Below are positions 35,402 through 47,360 of a stretch of 64,000 nucleotides of DNA, in pieces. The notes beneath the pieces are model-generated. The model did no database searches. It saw only the letters and a program-made list of their open reading frames with translations, and was not told the origin of the DNA. The DNA is taken from the NCBI GenBank assembly GCA_009767595.1, contig VSDK01009082.1, positions 39,241-103,240 of the forward strand, given 5' to 3'. The position numbers and the translations under genes are program-made. Within the stretch, counting starts at the first letter, position 1, and each line of letters begins with the position of its first letter. The stretch is from Symbiodinium kawagutii (taxonomy: Eukaryota; Sar; Dinophyceae; Suessiales; Symbiodiniaceae).

Positions 35402-37042
35402 CTGAAGCGCTCGTGGTGAACCCTGCGATTAGTGCCTGGTTGGTGGCGGTTCAAGCTCCCTTGTTTATATTTGCCAGAGGGAATGATCATCTCAACTATT
35501 GTTCAAACACCACCTTTTATCAAGATTGCCAATGCACACATCTGGATACCAATATCATCGAGTCTCTTATTGTGGTGTGGCAAGCATTCCTTAGGCTGAC
35601 CAGTCACTTAGAGCCTAGCCTCACATGGACCGTCACATTCACACACTTATCCTTTGGGTTTGGGGTTAGGGCTGGGGCAGGGGACAGGGGACAGGGGACA
35701 AGGGACAAGGAAGGTAGATGATGTCACATTCACACACACTCACCCTTTAGGCTTGGGATTGGGGGTGGTACAGGGGACAAGGGGGTACAGGGGACAAAGG
35801 GACATGTGAGAGTCACACGCTCACCCTGTGGGCTTGGGGTTAGGGGCGGGACAGGGGACAGGGGGACAAGCAAGACATTAATCATGTGGCATTCAGATAT
35901 AGGTATTCATATCTATAGGTGTAGCCATCAGATGTAGGTACTGGTATTAAAACATACAAACAAATCTGTACAAATAAACAAATAAACATATATGACATAT
36001 TATAAATACTTACTCATAGGTATACTTATATACACATATAAATCTGTTAAAACATTGAAACCAATACATATCCATGTCCAATGTCCCAGGGTCTAAGCGA
36101 CCCAATCTCACAGGGTCTAAGCGACACAATTCTACAGGGTCTAAGCGGCCCTGCGCCCCATTCTTTAGATTCCAGCCACTGGATCACCTTGAATGAAAGG
36201 TCACTTGCCCATTGGCAAATTCCGCCAGTGTCATTTCAAGTGTCGAACCAACTTGAATCAAGTTTCTGGTTACATTTACCCAGTGCCATGCAATCCGAAA
36301 CTGATTAGACTCTGGCACAAGTACCACCCCAAGTGACCACACAGGCAGTTCCAACCCAACAGTTGAGGCCCTCTGCCTTCAAAGCAGTTTGCCTGGAGGC
36401 GCTGTTCTCATCAGCCAGCAGGCCTGAACACGGGCCCACCGTGAATGCCATGCCACGATCCATCATGAGTTGCTCGGCAGCCCCAGGTTTCCCCGCCATC
36501 ATGGCAGCACAACGCCATCAAACGGGCCTTGGAACGGGATGCTGGTGCGAGAGTGCCACTGAGATCTGCGCAAAGCTGTCTCTAAAGAAAAAAACTGGCA
36601 GAATGATTTGCCATGTGGATTCGTCAGTGTCAAGCTGCATTGTGGCCTCATTTTTCCTGATTGCATGGCATCTGCCTCTGGCAATCTGGGGTGTCATCTA
36701 GTCCCAGTCTCCCCACCAGCAACGTGAAACCGCTGGTATCCCCCAGTGCCCCTAGGGATGATCATCTGCTTGGAAAATGCTCTGCGGCATAATGATTCTG
36801 TTTCTTGGGCCGCTGCTGCCTGATGCGGACGATGACGACGACCAGGACCATGATATTATATATATATATATATTATATTTATCATTGACATCATGAACTA
36901 CAATGATGCAATGGTATCCCACGGCTTTGAATTCATTTTTTCAAAATGGAGCCCATGATAGTGATGCCCTCAACACACCAAACACCACATTGCCACAAAA
37001 CCCTACGAAAAAACACGAGAACTGGCTGAAGCCACCGATCAC
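35402..37042. other. Stretch without a firm gene; repeats and one ambiguous open segment
   Basis: Contains the GGACAGGGGACA repeat (35640-35875) and a 27-bp repeat with CAGGGTCTAAGCG in three copies (36086-36150). At 36330-36700 the plus and minus strands are both open with protein-like composition (for example QLRPSAFKAVCLEALFSSA on plus, KPGAAEQLMMDRGMAFTVG on minus). One is probably an exon, but I cannot choose between them. Confidence 0.45.
35640..35875. repeat. GGGGACAGGGGACA repeat block
   Basis: Three units of about 90 bp, each with CACACTCACCCTTTGGGYTTGGG followed by a GGGACAGGGGACAAGG purine run. The plus strand is G-rich with regularly spaced GGGG runs, so G-quadruplex formation is possible. 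Confidence 0.85.
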
Positions 37043-37146
37043 CAAACGCGTGTGCCAAGTTGCGTAGGATCTGCGCTGGGTGGCCGTCAACTTCAAATTG
37101 GCAGAGGGGTCCACCTCAGCACGGGATGACGCCTTGGGTACCCGTT
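37043..37146 (-). CDS. Candidate internal exon, unknown protein
   Basis: Acceptor ATTCGACAG, 104 nt, donor CGTTTG/GTGATCGG on the minus strand. It reads ERVPKASSRAEVDPSANLKL then TATQRRSYATWHTRL, with G/C-ended codons in AT-rich surroundings. No family recognised. Confidence 0.36.
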
Positions 37147-37399
37147 CTGTCGAATCGATAAATGTGATGACGACGATGACCTGTAACATCCCGAAATAAA
37201 TCTCTGATCCATGCTTTATGGATTCGTTGTGACACCACTTAATTTCATTGAAAATTGACAAAAGTGATCCAAAGCAACTGCAATTCAACCACTGAGATTT
37301 GTAAAGGGAGCTGGACGGAAACAAAGAGTAGTCACTACTCAGTCAATCTCAGTACAAAGGATCAAACAAAGAACTAGTCAACCTTCAGTCCCTCGAGCA

Positions 37400-37800
37400 A
37401 AATACACACACAAGCATATATCTAATATAATATTAATATAATATAATAAAATATAAAATAATATAATATAATATCATATCATATAATACAATATAATTTA
37501 ATATAATATAATATAATATAATATAAAAGATCATAAAATAATATGATATAATTTAATAAAACATAATATAATTTAATATAAACAAAAATAAAATGAAAGA
37601 TTATAATATAGTATGATATATTTTAATAAAATATAATTTAAATTAATTTAATATAAAATAATATAATATAATATGATTTAATATAATAGAGTATAATATA
37701 ATATAATATAATCTAATATAAAATAATATAATGTAAAAAATATACTATAATATGATATAATTTAATAAAATGAAATAAAATATAATATGATAAATTTTAA
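37400..37800. repeat. AATATAAT-type AT-only block
   Basis: Nearly 400 bp composed almost only of A and T, in degenerate AATATAATATAAT units. It is the most AT-rich block in the window and would melt easily. No coding capacity. Nearby A/T patches lie at 36851-36880. Confidence 0.92.
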
Positions 37801-37906
37801 TACAAAGAGTAAATCGATGAATACATATAGGATAATGCATGTACATGTAGCATGTAGCTGGTGAGATGTGTTGCATCTCCTCTCCCGTTGCTTCTCTCGT
37901 TGCCAG

Positions 37907-38020
37907 GTGGTCCAGGCAAAACGCGTGAGGAGCTCTTCGAAGAAAACTTTGCCTCAACGGAACACGCCCGTGTCAGAGGATCCTGTGCCCAAGGGGTTTC
38001 CACCACCAGTGGAACCATTG
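37907..38020 (+). CDS. Candidate internal exon with excellent splice signals
   Basis: A pyrimidine-rich acceptor (CTTCTCTCGTTGCCAG) precedes 114 nt that end at CCATTG/GTGGTTCAG. Read in phase 0 it gives VVQAKRVRSSSKKTLPQRN, then PVSEDPVPKGFPPPVEPL (38 codons). A second frame is equally open and protein-like (GKTREELFEENFASTEHAR), so the reading frame is unresolved although the exon call is good. Confidence 0.43.
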
Positions 38021-38247
38021 GTGGTTCAGTCAACTCATGGCAATTGCCATGGCTGGAGTAACCATGCCCATGTCAACAACTAATGATAACAAATGGCTTT
38101 TGATGGCTTTTGAACTTTTGATGAAATGTTGTCCTTGAGTATGGTCGATGACACTGACCTGAGTGATACAATGACATGCCATTGATTCAGGATGGCGGAT
38201 GGCTCATCTTGGTTATTGTAACTTCCATCTGTTAATTGATGAACCAC

Positions 38248-38313
38248 CCGACAATTGGACGGTGCCAGCGCAGGGCTCCGTGCTTCGCAGCGTCTCCAGA
38301 ATGCCGCGGACAC
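38248..38313 (-). CDS. Candidate short internal exon
   Basis: Acceptor CCCTTTCCAG, 66 nt, donor CGG/GTGGTTC on the minus strand; phase 0 gives VSAAFWRRCEARSPALAPSN then CR. Another frame (RGILETLRSTEPCAG) is also open. It is short, so chance cannot be excluded. Confidence 0.3.
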
Positions 38314-39236
38314 CTGGAAAGGGCTGGCCGTTGAGGCTTGGTGGTGACCATGGTGAGGCTCTCCGCCAAGAGATCCCCGGAATACCCAGGATGCTTCAGA
38401 ATCTCTGTTCAGAATGAACTGATAGACTGATAGCAGCTCCACTATGCTCCACTGCTCAGGCAGGATGGTACCACCTGGCCATGATCATTGCAGCACTGGC
38501 CATCCGTGACTCCCAGCGCCTTTCGTTGGATCGCGGTCATCAGCTCCTTGCAGAGCTGGGATCTCTGCCGTGGGACGATCATGATATTCTTTCCCTTAAA
38601 AGGTACCCAGCAACAAACTGCGGCTATTTCGCAGCAACATGCCGCACATCCTGTGTTTTTTCCATTTTTTGCTAGAGTTGCTTCCATGCTCCATCTCTGC
38701 GAGAACGCGTGGCTTCTTTTTGCTAGCCTTTTGCACTGCCAAGCAGTCTTCGACCAATGTGTTATTCAGTTTCTGTAGTCTTCTGCACAAGCAGTTGTTG
38801 AACCAGGATCCGTTGACCACTTTCGTTTGTTTTGGTATGAGATACCACTGGAGGTCCAATGAGATATCATATATAACAAATGTGCTAGAATTCAAACTGA
38901 CCATGTCAAGTCAATTCTTACAGGGCATGCTGCTATTGAGCATGGCCGCAAAAAGGCGGTGAGACCACCAATATGTAGACGCAATGGATGAGATATGTAC
39001 ATGGAACTGCGGCGATTTCTGCCTCGACCTTCGTTTCTGGAAGCTATTTCAAGAATAGTGGACTCAGAGATGGTATGAAAAATCAACTGCCATGTTTAAA
39101 TCACAGATTAAACACAGAACAAGTGGAACTTGATCAAATCGATATTCGCGATGCTCCAGCACAGAATGACTCAGGAACATTTTTAGTTTATTGCCTTTCA
39201 CTTTTACAGGTAGATAAATTTGAGTGCGCCTAGGTC
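38314..39236. other. Non-coding stretch
   Basis: Short frames at 38481-38962 on both strands are not convincing. No repeat array or RNA gene seen. Confidence 0.5.
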
Positions 39237-39391
39237 CTGCATGGCCCCAAGACTCCCTTGGCCCTGGTCTGAGCGCCAGGCGGCCGGTGGTTTCCGGCAC
39301 GGACACAGCAGAGTGGGCGGGCCAGAGCAAGCTGCCATCAGAGACCGAGACTTCTTCTGTCCTGGTACGCAAGGCATATCGCCATGCAAAC
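39237..39391 (-). CDS. Candidate exon, possible GA donor
   Basis: After an ATCCCAAG acceptor the minus strand reads FAWRYALRTRTEEVSVSDGS then LLWPAHSAVSVPETTGRLAL and RPGPRESWGHA. No GT lies at the apparent end, where the sequence is GCAG/GACC. Dinoflagellates are known to use GA and GC donors, so this may be such a site, or the boundary may be elsewhere. Confidence 0.36.
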
Positions 39392-39622
39392 CTTGGGATT
39401 CCACAACTACTACAGCAATGGCGGATCATTTTTGGTAGATCCTCTCATCACTCTCTCTCCACTGCTGAACCCGCTTAGACAATATCTTAACAAGCAGGAC
39501 TGCTCACAAAGTCTATAGATCAAGAACACAGTGCCATCCCCAAGTGGCCTCTGTTTGTGGTGGAAACCCCAAGGAACCCAGGCAATTCTTGGGCTGCACC
39601 ATTCATGTTGAAACTTCCTGGT

Positions 39623-39985
39623 TCACCATTCAGATTTTCCACCGCGGGTGTGTCTCGGCAGCGGAGTTGGCAAAAGGGGCATGTAGCTCATACCATCAGT
39701 CTTTGAACCAAGGCTTGAAACCATCTCATGAGCCGATTCTCGAAGGATCTTAAAAATGTTCAACGCAGCCGCGTAACCCAATTTGTTATCAGCCAACATC
39801 AAACGATCCAGCATCACAGCCCTCATCATCCCTCGCTCTCCTCTCCATGGCCTGGACCGGAGCTTGTCCAGATCCAATAGATCCATGACCCCAACTGGAG
39901 GCCTCTGTTGCGACCTGCTGGGCATTCGGACGAACCCGACTTGTGGCCGGGCATCGCCCGATGAATTCATCCCAAACAGCGACAT
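39623..39985 (-). CDS. Uninterrupted 120-codon ORF, unknown protein
   Basis: From an ATG at 39985 the minus strand stays open for 120 codons to TGA, the best single-exon host-like frame in the window. Segments include RSQQRPPVGVMDLLDLDKLR, RGMMRAVMLDRLMLADNKLG and YAAALNIFKILRESAHEMVS, which look like amphipathic helices; the C-terminus is Pro-rich (MPLLPTPLPRHTRGG). An in-frame TAG lies 24 bases upstream of the ATG, so this could be a complete small gene, or a terminal exon using that TAG as acceptor. A plus-strand frame is open opposite but looks weaker. No family recognised. Confidence 0.48.
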   Translation of the reverse strand: MSLFGMNSSGDARPQVGFVRMPSRSQQRPPVGVMDLLDLDKLRSRPWRGERGMMRAVMLDRLMLADNKLGYAAALNIFKILRESAHEMVSSLGSKTDGMSYMPLLPTPLPRHTRGGKSEW

Positions 39986-40718
39986 GTTCACAACAAATTG
40001 CTATGATGCGAGCATGTCTTCACCTTACTGACTCTATATTGTCTGGTCCAAAAAACACATACTTTACATGACATTATATTAAATTCCAGCAACCTCCAAC
40101 GCGATGTAAATTTGCGTCCCAGTGCCTGTTCGATATGTAAATCGATGTTGCGTCATGTAAACCGACGTTTCGTGATGTAAAAAAAAGTCTCGAACATAAA
40201 TAGTCATTTCGAGCATTTTTGTTTTTTGCACCTCGTTCCCCTTGCAAACGTGATGCAAAAAAAATGCAAAACGAGCGCAAATCGGCGCAAAAACTTGCAA
40301 ACGAGCGCAAATATAAAAAAGGTGACCAATGATGGCCCAGCCTCGAACATATTTCGAAGAAAAGTACCCAAATTTTTGGAAGGGACTTAAACCTGATTTA
40401 GGCGCACAAAAATGACGTCATGCAAAAAAAAATGACTTTGGAAGCCACTGGTTGCATTAGATTACATTACGTTACATGATGTTACATTGCAATACATCAC
40501 ATGCATACACATACGTACTTATATATTACACATACGTATCCACACATCAGGTAATTTACAAATGGGTGTGTGCCAAAATAGGGTTGCCAATAACCCACAA
40601 AAAATTCTTGTTTTACTGAGAAACCATTGGTTCTGGGGAGTGCCACAAACAGCGACCTAAACAACAAATTGCTGTCCATGATTAATGATGTCTTCTCCTT
40701 AGTGATCCTAGTACCCAC
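39986..40718. other. Non-coding stretch
   Basis: Low-complexity DNA with repeated GATGTAAA words at 40110-40180 and GCGCAAA words at 40275-40310. No gene called. Confidence 0.55.
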
Positions 40719-40793
40719 CTAAACGGGGTGGGCTTGCCATCCATCTGCGCCCACCTCTGTCGGTGCGGAGCTGTCGCTGTCCGCCGTGCGGGT
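40719..40793 (-). CDS. Candidate 3'-terminal exon
   Basis: A strong acceptor (CCTTCTTTCGTTCGCCAG) opens a phase-0 minus-strand frame of 24 codons plus TAG, reading TRTADSDSSAPTEVGADG then WQAHPV. Nearly every codon is G/C-ended. Good splice signal and codon bias; too short to identify. Confidence 0.43.
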   Translation of the reverse strand, partial: TRTADSDSSAPTEVGADGWQAHPV

Positions 40794-42159
40794 CTGGCGA
40801 ACGAAAGAAGGCTTGATGAAGAAGGCATGGCGAACCCAGCAATGGTCAAACCGTGACGAATAATGAACATCCAAAGGGTTTGCCCACATACTAGTCCTGA
40901 CAAAATGGTTCAATTGATAGTCAATGAATGATACTGATGGCTCATGATGGTTAATACGGGCGAATATGGACTAATTAGGATTGGAACTAACATGAACTAA
41001 CTAATGGTTCCTCAATGATGGTTACAAGTATACTTGCTTGAATCTTACTTACACATATCTACATGTCATTGATATTTATACGCCAAGAATTGCATATCAC
41101 CGCAAATCATGGATCAACAGCCAAAGTCACCTGAGCGAGCATGGAAGGAAGCAATGGCAATGCACCCATTCGGAACCGCTGAACCAGAAGGACAACATCC
41201 ACATATTTTTTTGGGGATGTTTGAAACTCTTCGATTGTTCTCTCAGAATATGACCATGGAGTGTGTTGCAAAACACTTCCCCACGATCTTGAGGCCATCA
41301 AAAACTAGTGCCCAGCATGAACAACTGCTTGGCAGTAAGCCCACTGACTGACGGTGCTTACTGTTTGGGGAGATGTCGGTTGTACTTCCAAAGCCACGGG
41401 CGGTAGCCCAGGCAACGAAGCAGCACCTTTGTGCAGGGCTGTAGCATGGACAAAAAATGGTGCAATGGTCGGGACATCACGAGCCATGAGTCTATGAAGA
41501 CTTTGTTTGTCTCCCTCTCTCACACTCTCTCTCCCCTGCGGCACGATGAAATCAAGTGCCTATGTGGGAACGCGCTACAAAAAAAGCCGTGAAACTCGGG
41601 GTCCCGAGGTCCTGACAAATGCCTGGCACACTTAAGTGAAGCTGTTTGTGGCTAGCAGTCGGCTGAGCCTCCTGAGCTGATCTTACAGTGCTTGAAAGCC
41701 AACAGAAACAAACGAACGAGTACATGTCTTGCATAGCGACCCGGAACATGAAACCCATCAAGGTTTGGCCCCAGGGATATCCAGGGATCCTTCCATGGCC
41801 AACTTTCAGCCCACTGGCAGAGCGGTGACTGGCGCGGTTTTTCTCGGTTGCTTTACAGCTAGGGTAGCCGCCCGTGTAATGGCGGGTGGGCTTGCGGATG
41901 ACTTGTAGTAATTAGTTACCCTACTGTACACCAACAACGGTAATCGGTAGTTGATTGCTAGGGCTGGCTGTGGTAGTTGGCAGGCTTCTGGATTGACACC
42001 TTATCATGGTATCGATGGTTGTTGGCGGGTTAGAAACCGTCTGGGAACATTTGGGAACAATAGCGATATGTAGACGCGGTACCTAAATGGAAATTGCTAG
42101 ATAGTCATGACTTCATAATGACATTCATATAATTGGTAATTGACTGTGGGTCTAGTTGA
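40794..42159. other. Stretch with ambiguous open frames
   Basis: A plus-strand frame with ATG at 41109-41351 (80 codons; contains PERAWKEAMAMHPFG) and an overlapping minus-strand frame at 41305-41544 (contains HRLMARDVPTIAPFFVHAT) both look protein-like but have A/T-leaning third positions and no decisive boundary. The remainder (41800-42159) is low-complexity. Confidence 0.4.
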
Positions 42160-42374
42160 TCAATAGTTGCTGACTATTGCTGTTTCTTGCCAAAGATTCT
42201 TGACCACGTATTCGTCTCCCACATTTTCCTCCCGGGCCTTCTTCCGCTCTGTGTCCTGCGGCTTTCGGCCCGGCTGATGGTCCGGGGCGTAGAGCATCGG
42301 GGACGGCAGGGTTTGGGGTGGCTTCCACCCGAGATCAACCCGTGAAACAACTCTTGACAGTTGGATGGTCTCTC
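42160..42374 (-). CDS. Candidate 3'-terminal exon, charged protein
   Basis: Acceptor CATACTGCCAG opens the minus strand; after two bases 70 codons and TGA follow. It reads ETIQLSRVVSRVDLGWKPPQ, LPSPMLYAPDHQPGRKPQDT, ERKKAREENVGDEYVVKNLW and ends QETAIVSNY. Codons are strongly G/C-ended. The highly charged middle suggests a helix or a nucleic-acid-binding tail. A basic alternative frame on the same strand is less convincing. No family recognised. Confidence 0.48.
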
Positions 42375-43472
42375 CTGGCAGTATGACACCTTGTCACGTC
42401 TGGTGCCGCGGGTTCTGGGTTCCAAATCGCCCGTCCTCAGACTCTGGTGGCCTGCGCTTTCTTGAGGCCTGCGCTCTCAGAATCATTCTGGACTGGCAAT
42501 CATCTCCAAGCATATGGCAGTTGGATGCTGGACGCACGGCAGGTGGCTTGCCATGCCAGGGGTACCATTGAGAAGCTTACTACGAGCCTGATCTCTCAAA
42601 CTACTGAGGGCAACGAACAACAATCTTATTGCGTGGGTTTGATTGTTGCACTGTTGATGGTTTTGATTAAACATTATAACCTTACTATAGCCATTCACTG
42701 GCAATGATGACCCATTAAAAAATACGATCAACATCTACCATCATCTACCAGTCATGATCGACCATGAATTGTCTTGATCAACCATTGATCCATCAATGTT
42801 GGCCACAAATTCACCTTGAATACCATCGAAACAAGCTGGGGTGACCTGGAGCCGTTCACTAATCAATCAGCCTGGGATCAACTGGGGTGACCTCGTCCCT
42901 TGCGACAGCAGGCCGACCTCTGAAGGCACCCTCTTCAACCTTTTTGGTTGTCTCTCAATGTTCTGGAACGGGCTGGGAAGCTGGGAAAGCCCAGAAATTG
43001 GTGCACGAGCGAATAGTGGCTAATTACTGTAATAAGAACGCAAACCACTATTACTGTAATAAGAACGCTATTTAGAGAGTTTAATCAATGATGTTTGATG
43101 TGCTACGGGTCCATGAAAATAGTCTGATAAACGCTGATGATGGATCATGAATGTTAATGATAAAGGGTAATCACAAATTGATAATGACAAAGGCCTGTGG
43201 TAAAAAGGAAGGTTGATTAACAATAATCACTAGTGACTCATAAAACGATGGCTGATAGGAACAGGTAATCATGGCCACTTACGATCAACGAGTGTCATGA
43301 TGACCAGTAGTCCTAACCCTATCAATGTTGACGCAGTGAATCACTATGATAGGAATGGTTGATTGTCAATGGCCCATGTAATATGTAGTTGAATATGAAC
43401 AAAAATAGAAATGGTCCAAATACAGGTCATCAAGTGTTATCTCATGGCCAATGATGATAGATTGGTGATTAC
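42375..43472. other. Non-coding stretch
   Basis: A GC-rich patch at 42400-42500 may hold another small exon, but the phase to the exon at 42374 does not match. From 42720 on, low-complexity CATCTACC/TGATGG DNA and a duplicated ACTGTAATAAGAACGC phrase (43025-43070). Confidence 0.45.
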
Positions 43473-43676
43473 AGAAAGTTGGTCCTTCTTCTCCATCGCC
43501 CCTCCAGAGTTTAGCTTTTCGAAGGCGAGTGTGCTGCCCAAGAGCAATATCGCAGCGGCCAAGCTCCGTGGCCAGCCGCTTTACGTCAAACACCCAAGCA
43601 TCATGCGTAGCGAAAGGTTCTCGTTTCACTTTGGGGCTCTGGGAGGAGGACTTTTCGCTTCGAGTTGTGTTCTGGC
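43473..43676 (-). CDS. Candidate internal exon, unknown protein
   Basis: Acceptor GGGCGCAG, 204 nt, possible donor TTTCT/GTAATC on the minus strand. After two bases the frame reads EKSSSQSPKVKREPFATHD, AWVFDVKRLATELGRCDIAL and GQHTRLRKAKLWRGDGEEG. It is balanced and basic, with G/C-ended codons. A long plus-strand frame (43411-44115) covers the same DNA but is Ser/Cys-rich and looks like a shadow. Confidence 0.38.
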
Positions 43677-44279
43677 CTGCGCCCGTTCGCAGCCGTCCGT
43701 TTTGGGGTCGCTATGGCCGCGACAGATGCGAGGTTGCCAAAAGCGCGCCTGGACCTGCGTTGACGATGTCGTTTTGTCGCCCTGCCTTTCGAATCCGTGT
43801 TTGTCATCTTCATCGACATGTGATGTGTCCATCTTTGTTTTGTGGCAGGCGCAGTTGATTTGCACGATGTTGCAAATTCACGTTGCATTGTTTCGTGGGA
43901 AGTGCAGCAGTTTGGAGAGGTCCATGTGCGTTTGGCATGCGGAGCTTCAGAGGCGTCATTCTGGTTGTTTTGTGTCATTACATTACTTGCCAAAAGGAGT
44001 CAAAAGTTGCAAAACCTTGAGAAAATCAGGGCTTTCTGATTTGTTCGCTTCTCTGCGGAGTGGTTGGGAGAAGAATCTGAGAGGATGCCAAATCTTTGCT
44101 TCGTTTTGCAGGTGACATGCTTCGAGCACGCGCAGCTGTTACTGTACAGGAAAGCTCTCCGCAATGATAGCTCTGCGGGAAGTTGTGCCAAATCTTCACT
44201 TTGTGTAGCAGGTGTGGTGCTTTGAGCACCTCCTGTTTTTGTTGTGTTTTGGTTGTATTGATATTTTTGGTGGTGTTGT

Positions 44280-44780
44280 GGTGATGGGGTTTTTGGAGTG
44301 TCTTACCAAGGCGTGCCACAAGGGCGTCACACTGGAACGTCTTGTGTTCCAAAAGTGTTACTCAGAAAGCTTCTTGCCAATCGTGTCACAGAACGAGTGA
44401 AGAGTGTCTTGCCGAGAGTGTGTCACCAAGAGTGTCTTACCAAGAGTGTCCAAGAGTACAGTTACAGCGTCTTACGAAGAGTATCACTCTGAGGTGTTAT
44501 GGTGGTAAGTATTTCTGGTGGTGTTTTTCTTGGTGGTGGTGTTTCTGACTATGGTGTTTTGGTGGTCTAGTTTTTGTTGTTTTGGGCAGCGGTGTTGTGG
44601 TATTGTGGTGGTGGTGTTTCTGGCGGTGATAGTATTGGTGGCATCCTTGGGTTCCAAGAGCGTCCCATAAGAGTGCCAGACCAAGAGTCCCACAGGAGTG
44701 TGATAGCAAGAGTGTCCCATGAGAGTGTCTTGTATTGTCTTGTCGAAAGTGTCCTAGCAGGAGTGTCTTGCAAGAGTCTC
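44280..44780. repeat. AGAGTGTCTTACCA minisatellite
   Basis: Degenerate units of about 14-20 bp (AAGAGTGTCTTACC, CAAGAGTGTCC) in two blocks, 44297-44490 and 44655-44780, separated by a TGGTGGTGTTT-rich segment. No coding potential. Confidence 0.85.
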
Positions 44781-45479
44781 CCAGGTTCGGGCATTAGGAT
44801 TCGTTTGCTGCATCTTGTGTTTTTCTGCAATTAGTAGTTGATGATTTCATCATTATGGCTGGTAATGGAACACTCTGGCGCCCCGTCAATAACTCTTTGC
44901 AATGATTCTTCCCAACCTCATACGAACTCTGCACCAAATCTAACAGCCTGCTGTGGTACATTCTTGGTGGTGGGGCGGCAACACTTTCATTTTTGCTCAC
45001 CCCTGGCTAGTGCTTCTGCAAAATGAATTAATCATGAAAAACACTAAATGAGAAAAACCACATCACAAACATGAAGCACGAGCTTCGGCTTACACAGTGT
45101 CCCCATCAACATCATGATCCTTCTTCTCGTCAATAGCAGTTGACCAATGGTTAATGGTCAATCATGACAGCTGAAGCAACTCCAGAACCTCAACGTATTT
45201 GGCAAAAACAACGGTGAAGCAAAAGAACGACCAACCAGTTATAAAGCTTCGACAGTTTTGATGGAAATTTGACGTATATGGTTGGTACATGATTGCCATC
45301 CCTGCCATGAACCATTGCCAGCCATTGCCAACCACTGACAGCATCTAGTATAATGTTGGGTTATGATTAATAAAGGGGTAGTGATTGGTGCTAAGGGGCC
45401 TGGCCGAAGTGATTAATAGAGAGGTAGTGATTAGTGCTAAGGGCTTTTTTCTAACCATTGTTTTGGTTGTTTTAATGTG

Positions 45480-45585
45480 TTCATTGAAATCAAATCAAAA
45501 ACAATTGAAATCAATTCGAACAACAATTGAAATCGATACTGAAACAATTGAAATCAATTTCGAAACAATTGAAATCATGATCACA
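45480..45585. repeat. ACAATTGAAATCAATT repeat
   Basis: Four to five degenerate copies of AACAATTGAAATCRATTC in tandem. Each contains the palindrome CAATTG. Confidence 0.85.
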
Positions 45586-47198
45586 ACCCAGCATTAGCCA
45601 GTATGAACTTCAATGAATTTCTGAATAGTTAGTTGTCAGTCATTTCGCTGACCAAATGTTCTTTGTTGACCCTTTTGGTCATCCCAGTGCTTCAAATGAA
45701 TACCCATTTTGTCTTGGCCTTTCTCCCATGATTCATCACCCACTGTGGCTCTGCCAACGTCTGTCCTCACCCACAAGAAGGCCGCGTTTTGTGCCGTGGC
45801 CCTGCACGGCCTGCAGAAGCTCCAATGAAAGGAATGGTTTTGATGTCAATCATGGTCAACCACTGCGACCGAGCTGTCCATGATGGACGCTGATTATGTT
45901 GATGGCAAAGTGGGCTGCTGGTCAACAATGCTTCGTGATGCCAGCGATGGTTTATGGTGATTGATGGCGGCTGATGATGACTGATCGTTGGTTCATAAAG
46001 TGCTTCTTTGTTGACTGGCCGGAAGCTGCGCTGTGACACATGAGTCCGTGGAGACCCCATTGCAATCCCCATAGTCTCCGCACCGAACCACGCTGGCAAC
46101 CTACGGAATCTGAGGTTCTCAACCAAGTAGTTTGGGCATGTTGATTACGATGATGGATCTACAGTTGCATGATGTGTCACACGCTAGGAGGGAAGAATCT
46201 ATGAGGAAATCCACTAATTATGCTGAAGTGCAGGGGTGACCCACAAGCTTCTGATCAAGACTGGTGCGCTAACAGCGCAACGTACACGAATAGCCTTGCA
46301 TATAGCTGTTTCTGTATATCGATGTATATGCGTGATCACCACGGTCATCAGTTTGTGTCAGCACCGAAAAGAAGGCCCATTCACCATCTGTTCACCATCA
46401 AACGCCGAAGACCACTGACCACCAACAACAATCCATCGCCACAGCACCACAAACCAGTCAGCACTGCACCAACCCGCAGAAACCTTGACTCAAGTCCAGC
46501 CTGGGCTCCAAAAAGGAGCTTTTCCAGGTGCAGGCACAAGGCCTGCGCCTGCCGCCAAGATCGGCGAGGAAGCACCGTATGACACGGTTAGCTATTTCGA
46601 ACGGTGGTCCAAAAATTCGGTGGTTGAATGTGACCAATGGAGTGGCTCAAAATGATCAATCCGTATGTTTGATGACCCTATCAAGCCATGGCGGTGGCAA
46701 AACCTGTTCCGGGACAATTTCAGACGGCATGAAATTTTCTCTACCAAATTCTGGCGAGCGATGCCCAACAAGATCATCGCCCAATGTTGGTACCTAAGTA
46801 TCCAAATGCAAATAAAACAGGGCTGCCAATATTTCGTTCAAAACGATGACGCAAAAGCAATGATAAGCTGCTACCATTGGTGGTTTACTTGGTACGTGGT
46901 AGTTCATCCATAAGCAGTGATCAATAGTGATCATGAACCACTAGCAATGAACAAACTCGGGGCCCAGAATGACTCGCTCACCTCGGTGCCCGTGATGACT
47001 GGAGCTCCAGACCTGCACCTTGGCCGGGCTTGCTGGAGCTGCTTGATGTCACTAGTGATGGTTAGATGATGGCAAAGTGATTGTTAAATGATTGTTATAA
47101 GCAAAGGTTACTGCATGTTATATAATGCTCACATCTCTTGAGCCAGCGAGGTGCTTCCTGTCATCGAAATGCGAGATAATGCCAGCGAAGAGTGAAAT

Positions 47199-47203
47199 GT
47201 TTC
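47199..47203 (+). repeat. Target-site duplication, left copy (GTTTC)
   Basis: GTTTC immediately precedes the 5' LTR and recurs at 55402-55406 directly after the 3' LTR. A perfect 5-bp duplication is the usual signature of copia-type integrase insertion and fixes both element ends. Confidence 0.93.
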
Positions 47204-47359
47204 TGTGAAATTGATTGTACAGATTGACACACCATATCGAATGATCGATGCTTTCGGCACGAGGAAGGGTAGACAGAATGCAGACATCCCTGAGGGGCTT
47301 AGTGCTTGGGAAAATAGTCGCTGCAGTTACTCACCTTTCTGGCCTTGCTACGATTCACA
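47204..47359 (+). repeat. 5' LTR, 156 bp
   Basis: Begins TGTGAA and ends TTCACA, a 6-bp perfect terminal inverted repeat with TG...CA ends. Identical base for base to 55246-55401. It is short; no TATA box is evident and I cannot place the transcription start or the R region. It should hold the promoter. Confidence 0.96.
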
Positions 47360-47360
47360 G

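Larger units (their letters stand above)
43677..47203. other. Stretch left of the retrotransposon, no firm gene
   Basis: Contains a GAGTGTCTTACCAA minisatellite (44280-44780), an AACAATTGAAATCAATT repeat (45480-45585) and AACCA/TGGTT low-complexity DNA. GC-richer patches at 43680-44100, 45730-45890 and 46480-46580 have frames open on both strands and are not called. Confidence 0.5.

Noticed and set aside
43411..44115. 234-codon plus-strand frame
   Set aside because: Ser/Cys/Leu-rich shadow of a better minus-strand exon at 43473-43676; no motif.
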